From: Chitinophaga qingshengii
GTDB lineage: Bacteria > Bacteroidota > Bacteroidia > Chitinophagales > Chitinophagaceae
DNA length: 64,000 bases
Assembly (NCBI RefSeq): GCF_014529935.1
Contig: NZ_JACVFC010000001.1
Location: forward strand, 1,426,001 to 1,490,000
Direction of reading: 5' to 3'
Both the position numbers and the translations under genes were made by a program. Of the stretch, positions 53,061-61,364 are shown piece by piece; position 1 is the first letter of the stretch, and every line of letters begins with the position of its first letter. Under the pieces are notes generated by a model. That model was not told the DNA's origin. It ran no database searches and worked only from the letters and a program-made list of their open reading frames with translations.

Positions 53061-53082
53061 GCAAAGTTTACCGTAACTTTGC
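53061..53082 (+). promoter_or_regulatory. Inverted repeat with embedded -7 box
   Basis: GCAAAGTT at 53061-53068 and AACTTTGC at 53075-53082 are a perfect 8-bp inverted repeat with a 6-bp spacer. TAACTTTG at 53074-53081 within it matches TAnnTTTG, 40 bp upstream of the nucleosidase start at 53122. The overlap suggests that a repressor bound to the repeat would block the promoter. Confidence 0.4.
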
Positions 53083-53121
53083 GGCGATTAAACATTACTA
53101 ACCCAACCGTAGTATACACGT

Positions 53122-53727
53122 ATGATTCAAGGACCACCAGCGCCAACACAGCATATCACCCAACTGTTGAACCAGCGGCCTCTTTTTGTTTTTGCACTCA
53201 GTTCAGAAGCAGCGGAGGAATTTAATCATGATAATATCCTGATCGCCGGAATCGGGAAGGTGAATGCCACTTTTAACCTGACTAAAAGACTACAGGAAGA
53301 AAGACCCGGCCTGATCGTCAACCTGGGTTCCGCCGGCAGTAACACCTTTAAACGCGGTGAAATCGTTTGCTGCACCCGGTTTATTCAACGGGACATGGAT
53401 GTTACCGGCCTGGGCTATCGCAAATATGAAACGCCTTTCTCCAACCTGGAACCAGTGCTGGAGTACGGCCTTTCGTTAGATGGCCTCCAGCAGGGGATCT
53501 GCGGTACCGGCGACAATTTTGAAACCGGCCATGTAACGGCCGATTACAATGTCATCGACATGGAAGCCTATTCCCTGGCGATGGTGGCGATGAAAGAGAA
53601 TATACCTTTTTTGTGCCTGAAATATATCACGGATGGCGCCGATGGCGCCGCAGCAGAAGAATGGCTTGTACAGGTTCACAACACTGCCGTCGCTTTCCGA
53701 AAAATTATTTCCGGCCTGCAATCATAA
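53122..53727 (+). CDS. Nucleosidase, MTA/SAH-nucleosidase-like
   Basis: This 201-residue protein has the purine/MTA phosphorylase fold with NILIAGIGKVNATFNLTKRL near residue 40 and LIVNLGSAGSNTFKRGEIVCC near 67. NVIDMEAYSLAMVAMKENIPFLCLKYITDGAD near 145 holds the ribose-binding Met-Glu and the catalytic Asp. This matches the MTAN family, which cleaves 5'-methylthioadenosine or S-adenosylhomocysteine to adenine. It is shorter than E. coli Pfs (232). It is 12 bp upstream of the thioredoxin-like gene, so an operon is likely. Confidence 0.88.
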   Translation: MIQGPPAPTQHITQLLNQRPLFVFALSSEAAEEFNHDNILIAGIGKVNATFNLTKRLQEERPGLIVNLGSAGSNTFKRGEIVCCTRFIQRDMDVTGLGYRKYETPFSNLEPVLEYGLSLDGLQQGICGTGDNFETGHVTADYNVIDMEAYSLAMVAMKENIPFLCLKYITDGADGAAAEEWLVQVHNTAVAFRKIISGLQS

Positions 53728-53739
53728 AAAATGTGAAAG

Positions 53740-54309
53740 ATGAATTTTACAGACTATCTGCAGTTGTTTGAAAACATCCTGCAAGAAACCAACCCAAAAG
53801 CACCCTATAACAATCCCGACTATCTCAACTATACCAAACTCAACTGGTCGAGACAACAACGCTGGCTGAAAACCGGTGTTATCAACGCCGCCGTGACCAC
53901 AGCGGCGAAAAACATCACCGTCCCTCAGCAATGGGTGATCATCACTGAACCCTGGTGTGGCGATGCGGCACATATCGTACCGTTCCTGTCTAAAATAGCG
54001 GCGATCAACCCATTGATACAACTGGATATACAGCTCCGCGATGCACCGCCCTTCCTCATAGAACAATACCTGACCAACGGCGGTAAGTCTATCCCTAAAC
54101 TGATAATCCGTGACAACGACGGCCAGGATATGGCGGTATGGGGCCCCCGTCCGGCTGGCGCCCAGGTGTTGTACGATCAGCTGAAAGCGGAAAACGCAGA
54201 TTTTGAGCGCGTGAAAATTGAGCTGCAACAGTGGTACAACCAGGATAAAGGTCAAAGCCTCCAGGCAGAACTGCTGGAAGTACTCACACAGGTAGCCAGC
54301 ATAGCCTGA
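53740..54309 (+). CDS. Thioredoxin-like protein (Thioredoxin_9 type)
   Basis: This 189-residue cytoplasmic protein has VIITEPWCGDAAHIVPFLSK near residue 67. The position of the CxxC motif reads CGDA with a single Cys, typical of the family named for thioredoxin-like WCGDA proteins and not of classical thioredoxins. A cis-Pro loop follows as GKSIPKLIIRD near 118. It probably acts in thiol chemistry or as a bacillithiol-like partner, but direct dithiol exchange is unlikely. It converges with exonuclease III with no gap. Confidence 0.85.
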   Translation: MNFTDYLQLFENILQETNPKAPYNNPDYLNYTKLNWSRQQRWLKTGVINAAVTTAAKNITVPQQWVIITEPWCGDAAHIVPFLSKIAAINPLIQLDIQLRDAPPFLIEQYLTNGGKSIPKLIIRDNDGQDMAVWGPRPAGAQVLYDQLKAENADFERVKIELQQWYNQDKGQSLQAELLEVLTQVASIA

Positions 54310-55086
54310 TCACGCGCTTTTTAGTTCTATCCATACCGGAGCATGATCGCTGGATTTGTCCCAGCCCCGCACGTGGCGGTCTACCCCTGCTGCTGTGAGA
54401 CGTTTATCCACTTCAGGGCTCAGCAGGAAATGATCTATCCGCAGGCCGGCATCCCTTCCATAGGCATTACGGAAGTAATCCCAGAAAGTGTAGATTTTCT
54501 CATCAGGATGCAGCTTGCGGATGGCATCTGTCCATCCCTGTGCCACCAACGTATGAAAGGCTTCCCTTACCTCGGGCCGGAAAAGGGCATCATCTACCCA
54601 ACGCTCCGGCTTATATACATCTATATCCGCAGGCATAACATTATAATCTCCCGTGAGGATAACCGGCGTCTTTTGTGACAGCAACTCTTTGGCATGGTCT
54701 GTCAGCCGTTTGAACCAGCTGAGCTTATAATCGAACTTCGGTCCCGGTGCAGGATTGCCATTAGGCAAATAAAGGCATCCAATCAACACGCCGTTGATAG
54801 CCGCTTCCATATAACGACTGTGTACATCCTCCTCATCTCCCGGCAATGTTCTCCTGATTTCCTGCGGCATCCCTACCTTCGACAGGATAGCGATGCCGTT
54901 CCAGCTCTTCTGGCCATGCCAGATGACATCATAGCCCGCTTCTTTGATGGCCAGCTCCGGAAATTTCTCCTGCGGCGCTTTCAACTCCTGCAAACACGCC
55001 ACATCGGGCGCTGATTCCTTTAACCAGCGCAACAATACCGGCAGCCGGGCGTTAATACCGTTGACATTATAAGTAGCTATTTTCAT
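54310..55086 (-). CDS. xth: Exodeoxyribonuclease III
   Basis: This 258-residue protein has the endonuclease/exonuclease/phosphatase fold: MKIATYNVNGINARL with the conserved Asn near residue 8, VACLQELKAPQEKF with the metal-binding Glu near 34, and TGDYNVMPADIDVY near 147. GLRIDHFLLSPEV and WDKSSDHAPVWIEL with the catalytic Asp/His pair close the sequence. It is full length. It repairs abasic sites and trims 3' ends in base-excision repair. Confidence 0.96.
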   Translation of the reverse strand: MKIATYNVNGINARLPVLLRWLKESAPDVACLQELKAPQEKFPELAIKEAGYDVIWHGQKSWNGIAILSKVGMPQEIRRTLPGDEEDVHSRYMEAAINGVLIGCLYLPNGNPAPGPKFDYKLSWFKRLTDHAKELLSQKTPVILTGDYNVMPADIDVYKPERWVDDALFRPEVREAFHTLVAQGWTDAIRKLHPDEKIYTFWDYFRNAYGRDAGLRIDHFLLSPEVDKRLTAAGVDRHVRGWDKSSDHAPVWIELKSA

Positions 55087-55441
55087 GGGACCTGGTCTTG
55101 GTTATTTATCCAAGTTAATAAAAAAAATATCAACATTTTCGGCGCATTGAACACTCCTGCTACTCACCTGCGCCATTATCAGCATAAAAAATTGGTCGTT
55201 GAAAAAATCATTATTATCTTAGTAATCTTTAATGATTAGGAAAACTAACTATCCATAAAAAACCTTTCACCCTCAAAATAAGACATTCAGCAAAGGCAGT
55301 TACTATCACCAGGACCGGCATTTTCCTAAACCTACATTTCATGATTTGTATAGGCAACATTGTTTTTTTGTTCCCGACAGAACTATCAGGCGTACCTGAT
55401 AAGATCTGTCTATTCCATCACTCCAAAACATTTTCCCATTT
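55087..55441. other. 355-bp A+T-rich upstream region of the TPP-enzyme gene
   Basis: No gene is visible. It lies between the divergent starts of xth and the TPP enzyme and must contain both promoters. AATCATTA at 55206-55213 and TAATGATT at 55230-55237 form an inverted repeat with a 16-bp spacer, a candidate regulator site. No exact TAnnTTTG box is seen before either start. Confidence 0.5.
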
Positions 55442-57397
55442 ATGGCAAAGACCCCTGCAAATGTGCAACGCTGGACACGGGACTACGTGTTCGACATTCT
55501 GAAAGACCTGGGTATCCATTATATTTTTGGCGTCCCGGGCACCAATGAAATCCCCATTATTGACGGCACCAGTTATGAAGCCAATGGCGTCCGTTACATA
55601 GAATGTCTGCATGAAAACATCGCCATCGGCGCCGCGATGGGCTCCGCCCGGATGACCGGCAAACCCGGCGTATTGGTGGTACATGTTACGCCGGGTATTG
55701 CACATAGTATCGGTAACCTCTTCAACGCCTACCGCTCGGAGATGCCGCTGGTGATTCTTTGCTGCCAGCAACAGAATGAACTCGTTACCCAGGAACCTTT
55801 ATTGGCCTCTAACCTGGTGGAACTGGCCCGCGAATATACCAAATGGGCGCATGAAGTACGCACCCCGGCGGAGATACCGCTGGTACTGCAACGTGCTTTT
55901 AAAGAAGCCATGGCGCCCCCTAATGGTCCCGTATTCGTATCCATTCCGTGGGACTTCACCATGGTCGCCATCAAAGATACCGACAAGGTAAAAGGTGTTA
56001 CCCGTATCTCTCCTCATTTCACCGGCGACGAGGCTAGCATCCGCCAGGCTGCCGACCTGCTGGCGGCCTGCAAAAGTCCCGTGATCGTTGCCGGCGATGC
56101 CGTAGGTTACGCCGATGCCTGGGAAGAAATGAAGGAACTGGCTGCACTGATCGGCGCACCGGTAGTACTACAAACTTTCAGCAGCGTCGCCAACTTCCCC
56201 AACGACGACTACCACTGGCAGGGCGAACTACCCGGTACCCAGGGCGGTATCCAGGACGTATTTAAAAAACATGATCTGGCCTTTCTCATAGGCTTCGGCG
56301 CACAAGCCCAGCTGGCTGTTTTTAAATATGCAGACGGCCCGCTTTTCCCAGAACACCTCAAGCAGATTTATCTTACCAATAACACCTGGGACATCGGCAA
56401 AAACTACTACGGTGAAGCCGCCATCTTTGGTGATATCAAAACCACGCTGCCCATCCTGAATAAATACATCAAAGCCAAACCACCACAAGGCGCGGCCGCA
56501 CGTAATGAACAGATGCGGGCGCTCGATGCGGAACGCACCGAAAAATGGAACAACTACCTGCAAATGGCTATGGGCGAGAAAAAGATATGGAGCGTGGTGA
56601 TCGCCAAAGCCTTAAAAGACGCCATCGAAAGACGCGGCCTGACAGACAAATATGTATATGTTCATGAAGCCGTGTCCGACAGTGCACCCTTCCAATATTA
56701 TCTGCCTTTTGGCCCCAAGGGATCCAAACCGATCAGCTATTACTGTGTAGCCGGCGGCTCGCTCGGCTGGTCTATGCCGGCATCTATCGGTATTAAGCTG
56801 GAACAACAAACCGTACAAGGAATTACGCCTCAACTGGTCATCAACGCAGTTGGTGACGGGTCTGCCCTTTTTTATCCGCAAACCTGGTGGACTGCCGCAC
56901 ATGAAAAGCTGCCCATCCTTTATATCATCACTAATAATCATGAATATCATACCCTGCAGGTAGGACTGCAACAAGTGGTATCCGCCTATGGAGAAGCTCC
57001 CGGATATCAATGGCATCCCAAAACCATGGACCCCTCCTATCTCCGGCTGGAAGCGCCGGTAATCGATTATGTCAGCCTCGCCAAAGCATTCGGCGGTCAA
57101 ACCGGCGAACTCGTGAGAAAACCCGGCGATGTAATGGATGCCATTGAAAAAGCAATAGAACATGTGCTGGCACAAAAAACCTCGTACATACTGGATATGC
57201 GTATAGCACAGGATACGCCTGCCACCCCGACAGACACCTCAAAAATTGCACGGGATGCTGTCATTAACCAGCATTACTTTATGCAACCGCCGCTGGATGT
57301 ATTTCATAGCGACGGCGTAGCAGCGCTGGCCAAGTCGGCTGCCGGCAGTAAAAATGGCAATGGACACGTACCTGTCAACATGCCCGCTCTTTTTTGA
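55442..57397 (+). CDS. Thiamine-diphosphate-dependent 2-oxo-acid enzyme (benzoylformate-decarboxylase/acetolactate-synthase-like)
   Basis: This 651-residue protein has the full ThDP fold. The N-terminal Pyr domain has YIFGVPGTNEIPIID near residue 28 and the catalytic Glu in ECLHENIAIGAAMGSARMTGKPG near 60. VTPGIAHSIGNLFNAYRSEMPLVIL resembles benzoylformate decarboxylase. A central domain follows (SPVIVAGDAVGYADAWEEM). The C-terminal PP domain has VGDGSALFYPQTWWTAAHEKLPILYIITNN near 475, with GDG and NN ligating ThDP and Mg. It is about 90 residues longer than usual, with an extended C-terminus. Substrate is unknown; the amine oxidase gene 32 bp downstream suggests that 2-oxo acids derived from amines or amino acids are used. 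Confidence 0.88.
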   Translation: MAKTPANVQRWTRDYVFDILKDLGIHYIFGVPGTNEIPIIDGTSYEANGVRYIECLHENIAIGAAMGSARMTGKPGVLVVHVTPGIAHSIGNLFNAYRSEMPLVILCCQQQNELVTQEPLLASNLVELAREYTKWAHEVRTPAEIPLVLQRAFKEAMAPPNGPVFVSIPWDFTMVAIKDTDKVKGVTRISPHFTGDEASIRQAADLLAACKSPVIVAGDAVGYADAWEEMKELAALIGAPVVLQTFSSVANFPNDDYHWQGELPGTQGGIQDVFKKHDLAFLIGFGAQAQLAVFKYADGPLFPEHLKQIYLTNNTWDIGKNYYGEAAIFGDIKTTLPILNKYIKAKPPQGAAARNEQMRALDAERTEKWNNYLQMAMGEKKIWSVVIAKALKDAIERRGLTDKYVYVHEAVSDSAPFQYYLPFGPKGSKPISYYCVAGGSLGWSMPASIGIKLEQQTVQGITPQLVINAVGDGSALFYPQTWWTAAHEKLPILYIITNNHEYHTLQVGLQQVVSAYGEAPGYQWHPKTMDPSYLRLEAPVIDYVSLAKAFGGQTGELVRKPGDVMDAIEKAIEHVLAQKTSYILDMRIAQDTPATPTDTSKIARDAVINQHYFMQPPLDVFHSDGVAALAKSAAGSKNGNGHVPVNMPALF

Positions 57398-57429
57398 CTA
57401 CTCACTATAACCTGCTAAACAAACACCCC

Positions 57430-59049
57430 ATGACAAACGAAAAACTGGATATCGCCATCATCGGTGGCGGCGTTTCCGGCGTCTACAGCGGCTGGAAACT
57501 CAAACAACAACATGGCGACTCCAAGAAGATCGCACTCTATGAAGGCTCCGACCATATCGGCGGACGGCTGCTCTCCTTAAGACCTCCCGGCTCCGACAAT
57601 ATGGTGGCCGAATTAGGAGGCATGCGCATCCTGGAAGCAGTACAGCCCCGTATTAAAGACCTCATCGGTAAACTGAACCACGAGCTACCGGAAGCAGAAA
57701 AGATAAAACTGTTCGACTTCCCCGTTGACAAGCCCCAGAACATCGCCTACTTGCGGGGTACACATCTCCGGTTGGATGACTTCCAACATGACCTTGCTAA
57801 AGTACCGTATAAACTCCCGCCGGGAGACGACAAAGGTCCTGGCGCTATCATCGTCAACGCTATCGAAAAAATTGTTCCAGGTATCCTCGAGGCCACCGAA
57901 GAAGAACGCCGCAAAATGGTACAAACAGCCGAGTATGACGGCGTACCATTGTACCAATGGGGCTTCTGGAACCTGCTGTATATGGTGATCACCAGCGAAG
58001 AATACCAGTTCTGCCTGGATGCAGGCGGTTATAATACCACGCTGGTGAACTGGAACGCCGCCGATGCTATTCCCTGGTACCTGTCGGATTTCGGTGTTGA
58101 CGCGAAATACAAAGGTTTCACCAACGGTTTCCAACAGGTACCCATTACACTGGCGAAATTCTTCGAAAACCTCGGCGGCACCATCCATCTCAACAAAAAA
58201 CTGCGGGGCTTTGAATGGAAAGAGGGTTACTTCGAGCTTGACTTCGGTAGTGAAACAGTACTCGCCAAAGAGCTGATACTCGCCATGCCTCGCCGCGCGC
58301 TGGATCTGCTGACACCTGCCAGCCCGAAGTTACAGGAGATACATTCCCTTATTGCCAGTGTTACCGGCAGACCGCTGTTTAAACTTTTCACTACCTACGA
58401 CGAACCGTGGTGGGCGCATTTACCAACGTCTAAAAATTACGATCACATAAAGGAGGGTCGTACTGTGACCGATATCCCGGTACGTCAGACTTACTACTGG
58501 CCCGATGAACACGGTAACCCGATCAAAGAAGGCAAATCCATGCTGCTGGCCAGTTACGATGATGGCGACAACACCGGTTACTGGGATGGCCTGCGTCCAC
58601 AACGTAGTCTCGCCTGGCGTATCGGCCGGGTCCAAGCCTACACCGACACGTTTGAAGGCGCCGATGATAACCTGGGCATTCCTAAAGGCGTCGCTATGTT
58701 TGGCCTCAACCAGGAATGGCAACAATATGAAGCACCCCGCCGGATGGTGAATGAAATATCCAGACAATTGGCGCAGGTCCACAACATTCCTGCCACACCC
58801 GAAGTTAAAAGCGCCGCTTTCCGTGACTGGGGCGAAGATCCTTTCGGCGGTGGATGGAACAGCTGGAACATCGGCGTGAAAAGCTGGGAAGTAAGGGAAA
58901 AGATTGCCCATCCGATCCCTGACTGCCCGCTGTATATCTGTGGCGAAGCCTATTCCGACGCCCAGGGATGGGTGGAAGGCGCTTTACAGACAGCAGATAT
59001 TATGCTGAAAAAAATGGGCACATTCAAACATGCAGCCGTTGTCATGTAA
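57430..59049 (+). CDS. FAD-dependent amine oxidase
   Basis: The start is set at 57430 (MTNEKLDIAII), giving 539 residues. The FAD-binding GxGxxG appears as IIGGGVSGVYSGWKL near residue 10, followed by SDHIGGRLLSL and the arginine-containing AELGGMRI, typical of flavin monoamine/L-amino-acid oxidases. The C-terminal FAD-contact is PLYICGEAYSDAQGWVEGALQTADIML near 500. A long middle part with many aromatic residues forms the substrate domain. No signal peptide is seen, so it should be cytoplasmic. It is paired with the ThDP enzyme; a coupled oxidation of an amino acid followed by C-C bond chemistry is inferred. Confidence 0.9.
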   Translation: MTNEKLDIAIIGGGVSGVYSGWKLKQQHGDSKKIALYEGSDHIGGRLLSLRPPGSDNMVAELGGMRILEAVQPRIKDLIGKLNHELPEAEKIKLFDFPVDKPQNIAYLRGTHLRLDDFQHDLAKVPYKLPPGDDKGPGAIIVNAIEKIVPGILEATEEERRKMVQTAEYDGVPLYQWGFWNLLYMVITSEEYQFCLDAGGYNTTLVNWNAADAIPWYLSDFGVDAKYKGFTNGFQQVPITLAKFFENLGGTIHLNKKLRGFEWKEGYFELDFGSETVLAKELILAMPRRALDLLTPASPKLQEIHSLIASVTGRPLFKLFTTYDEPWWAHLPTSKNYDHIKEGRTVTDIPVRQTYYWPDEHGNPIKEGKSMLLASYDDGDNTGYWDGLRPQRSLAWRIGRVQAYTDTFEGADDNLGIPKGVAMFGLNQEWQQYEAPRRMVNEISRQLAQVHNIPATPEVKSAAFRDWGEDPFGGGWNSWNIGVKSWEVREKIAHPIPDCPLYICGEAYSDAQGWVEGALQTADIMLKKMGTFKHAAVVM

Positions 59050-59070
59050 TTTTCCCTATCCGTTCTACCC

Positions 59071-59104
59071 CAACAGCCATCCACTATTCACAGGATGGCT
59101 GTTG
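59071..59104 (+). terminator. Rho-independent terminator
   Basis: CAACAGCCATCC and GGATGGCTGTTG form a perfect 12-bp stem with a 10-nt loop. TGTTTTATAAC follows. It lies 22 bp after the stop of the amine oxidase. Confidence 0.85.
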
Positions 59105-59176
59105 TGTTTTATAACAGCTTCCACCCCAACCAAACAAACCACGACATACAGCTGTTAAAACACCCAAAACAACCGT

Positions 59177-59638
59177 ATGAAAAAAACACACCTTCCCGCT
59201 CTGATCTGTTTGATAGTCTCCGCTGCGCTTCTGAGTTGCAATAGCGGCAACACCTCCCGGCAAAAACAAATGCCCGATTCTATGTCCGTTACACCCGCGC
59301 CAGCCCCTGAAACAGCGGCCTTTAACGCGGGTACATTTAAAGGCACCATTCCCGGAGGCGCCCAAAAACGGGATGTTTCCATTACTTTCAATACCGACTC
59401 CACCTTCAACATGAAGGAATCCTATCTTTCCAAAGAAGGCAAACCCGAACATGCCATGGAAACTACCGGTAAATGGAGCTATAATAGTCAATCCAAAGAT
59501 ATCATCCTCGCATATAAAAATCTCGCTGACCGGGGAACAACTTTCTCCATTATCGATGACAATACCATTCAGTTGCATGACCGCTCCATGCAGACCGAAC
59601 AGACTGGTGGCCCGGAGTATAATTTACGCCGTGAATAA
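59177..59638 (+). CDS. NlpE-like lipoprotein
   Basis: This 153-residue lipoprotein has a lipobox LLSC near residue 21, followed by a short Pro/Ala linker and an NlpE-N-like beta-barrel: FKGTIPGGAQKRDVSITFNTDSTF near 53, TTGKWSYNSQSKDIILAYKN near 95. The CxxC motif of NlpE N-terminal domains (usually LPCADC) is missing here. NlpE-type proteins sense envelope stress or copper, but without the Cys pair this role is uncertain. It is preceded and followed by terminators, so it is a single-gene unit. Confidence 0.78.
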   Translation: MKKTHLPALICLIVSAALLSCNSGNTSRQKQMPDSMSVTPAPAPETAAFNAGTFKGTIPGGAQKRDVSITFNTDSTFNMKESYLSKEGKPEHAMETTGKWSYNSQSKDIILAYKNLADRGTTFSIIDDNTIQLHDRSMQTEQTGGPEYNLRRE

Positions 59639-59695
59639 CAGTGGTGACCATGATTACCGCTGATTGGGCCGATGAGCGATGATCTTATTTTTGAT

Positions 59696-59731
59696 AGTGG
59701 GACTGACTTTCCCGTCAGTCCCACTTTTTTT
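59696..59731 (+). terminator. Rho-independent terminator
   Basis: AGTGGGACTGAC and GTCAGTCCCACT form a perfect 12-bp stem with a 6-nt loop, directly followed by seven T. It lies 57 bp beyond the NlpE-like gene. Confidence 0.95.
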
Positions 59732-59905
59732 AGGGAAGCGGCCGCTGACAGACCTGTTAAGCTCCTGTTAATCGCTGATTTTTAGGGAGATCAGGAGATA
59801 TAAAAATAGGTACTGTTGTAGTATTGCAGTAACATGCCGGGACCTGTTGTTACCGTAGCACCCCCGGCTCACCCATATTGTTGACTACAACTAACCAATT
59901 GCACG

Positions 59906-61258
59906 ATGAAAAACACTTTTACACTGCTGATAGCAACATTCTTCTGCTGCCACTCCCTAGCGCAAAACAGGGATATCAATTCCACCGGGCTGTATATCCA
60001 TACGGACAAACAAATCTATACGCCCACAGAAAAAATATGGTTTACCGGTTATCTGCTGAATATCCAGGCGACGGATACGATCCCTTATCATACGCTTTTT
60101 GTAACGTTGATTGATCCCAATACCCACCAACCGGTGCTGCATGATTGTTTTGCGTTTGACCGTGGTGTTTGCAAAGGCTTGCTGGCATTGCCCGACAGCG
60201 TGCAACCAGGAGATTATTCACTGGTAGCCTATACCAACAACTATATTACCGATAATCATGAACAGGAATTCCAGCAATGGATATCTGTCCGTAAACCCAA
60301 CCATCCGCCTTTTAAAGTAAAGAAAACACCTGCAGATACCACGCGAACGGCTAAACTAAAAATACCAGACTCCAATATCAGCGTACGCCTGGATACTGAT
60401 TCTTCAGACTACCACCGCCGCGGAACGGTTACCTGCCGGGTAATGCTGACAGATACCTCCGGCAAAGCCATACAGGGCCTGTTCTCGGTTGCCTGCGTCT
60501 GCGAAAGAAGACTACGCCCACAAAGCACCTGGGATATCTGCCACTATTATTTCATTGACCAGTACCGGCTTCCATCATCGGTCGACCTTACCACCGCACA
60601 ACAGCAACTGAACCCGGTTACCGGCGTTGTGACCAAAGGAAAGAAAAAAATAAAAAAACCGGTATCGATGTTGTTGATGAAAAACAATGAAATGATCACG
60701 CTCAAAACCAATAAAGACGGAATCTTCAGTCTCAACTCCTACCAACTGATTTCTACTCCCGGTCAACCGGATGCCATCCTCAGCGTAGTGAAAGGCAACC
60801 AGTCCGAGTTTAAAATCAATTTTCTGAACGATATAGGCCGCGTGAATGAACAACTGGGTAGCATCGACTACCCCTATACCCAGGAAAATATAGAAGACAG
60901 CTGCATCTTTACCCAGGAAGAGCGGACAGCGTTTGCAACCCGAACGCCATCCAAACCAGCTACCACCAAACCTGCTCTCTCTAAACCCAAAGCGCCGGCG
61001 CCACCAGCTGAACCTACCTATGTAAAAAAAATTAAACCGGTGTACCAGCCACCTGAATTTCAACAGGCAAGCGACTCCTCCGCTATGCCCAACTACAACA
61101 CCACCCTGTACTGGAACCACCTGCTGAACACTGATAAGGATGGCCGCGCCTATTTTTCTTTCAGGGCCGATGACCTCCCCGGCGTGTTTGTATGCGTGAT
61201 CCAGGGCATCTCTACCATGGGCGTCTTCAGCAAACACCTGCGATTTGAGGTGAAATAG
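59906..61258 (+). CDS. Secreted protein with MG2-like domains
   Basis: This 450-residue protein has a signal peptide ending LAQN near residue 20. TGLYIHTDKQIYTPTEKIWFTGYLLN near 27 is the hallmark of the MG2 domain of alpha-2-macroglobulin-like proteins. The following ALPDSVQPGDYSLVAYTNNY and a second domain SDYHRRGTVTCRVMLTDTSGKAI near 170 belong to the same series. A Pro/Ala-rich linker lies at about 350-375 and a final YFSFRADDLPGVFVCVIQGI strand pair closes it. Relatives in Bacteroidota are often 800-900 residues, so this is a short form. A role in envelope binding or assembly is inferred. Confidence 0.75.
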   Translation: MKNTFTLLIATFFCCHSLAQNRDINSTGLYIHTDKQIYTPTEKIWFTGYLLNIQATDTIPYHTLFVTLIDPNTHQPVLHDCFAFDRGVCKGLLALPDSVQPGDYSLVAYTNNYITDNHEQEFQQWISVRKPNHPPFKVKKTPADTTRTAKLKIPDSNISVRLDTDSSDYHRRGTVTCRVMLTDTSGKAIQGLFSVACVCERRLRPQSTWDICHYYFIDQYRLPSSVDLTTAQQQLNPVTGVVTKGKKKIKKPVSMLLMKNNEMITLKTNKDGIFSLNSYQLISTPGQPDAILSVVKGNQSEFKINFLNDIGRVNEQLGSIDYPYTQENIEDSCIFTQEERTAFATRTPSKPATTKPALSKPKAPAPPAEPTYVKKIKPVYQPPEFQQASDSSAMPNYNTTLYWNHLLNTDKDGRAYFSFRADDLPGVFVCVIQGISTMGVFSKHLRFEVK

Positions 61259-61291
61259 CTATCATGTTCAACACATATAAAACAACCACCA

Positions 61292-61322
61292 TTTGTAAAA
61301 AGGCGAATAAACACTATCTTGT
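61292..61322 (+). promoter_or_regulatory. Candidate promoter for the DUF1080 gene
   Basis: TTTG at 61292-61295, a 19-bp spacer and TATCTTGT at 61315-61322 (6 of 8 matches to TAnnTTTG) have the spacing expected of Bacteroidota promoters, 42 bp before the start at 61365. Confidence 0.45.
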
Positions 61323-61364
61323 TCTGCTGAAAAATTTCACGAATCAGCTAAAAACAAGATACAT

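Noticed and set aside
55206-55237. Inverted repeat considered as a terminator
   Set aside because: A+T-only 8-bp arms and a 16-nt spacer give a weak hairpin, and it lies between divergent starts, so an operator is more likely.
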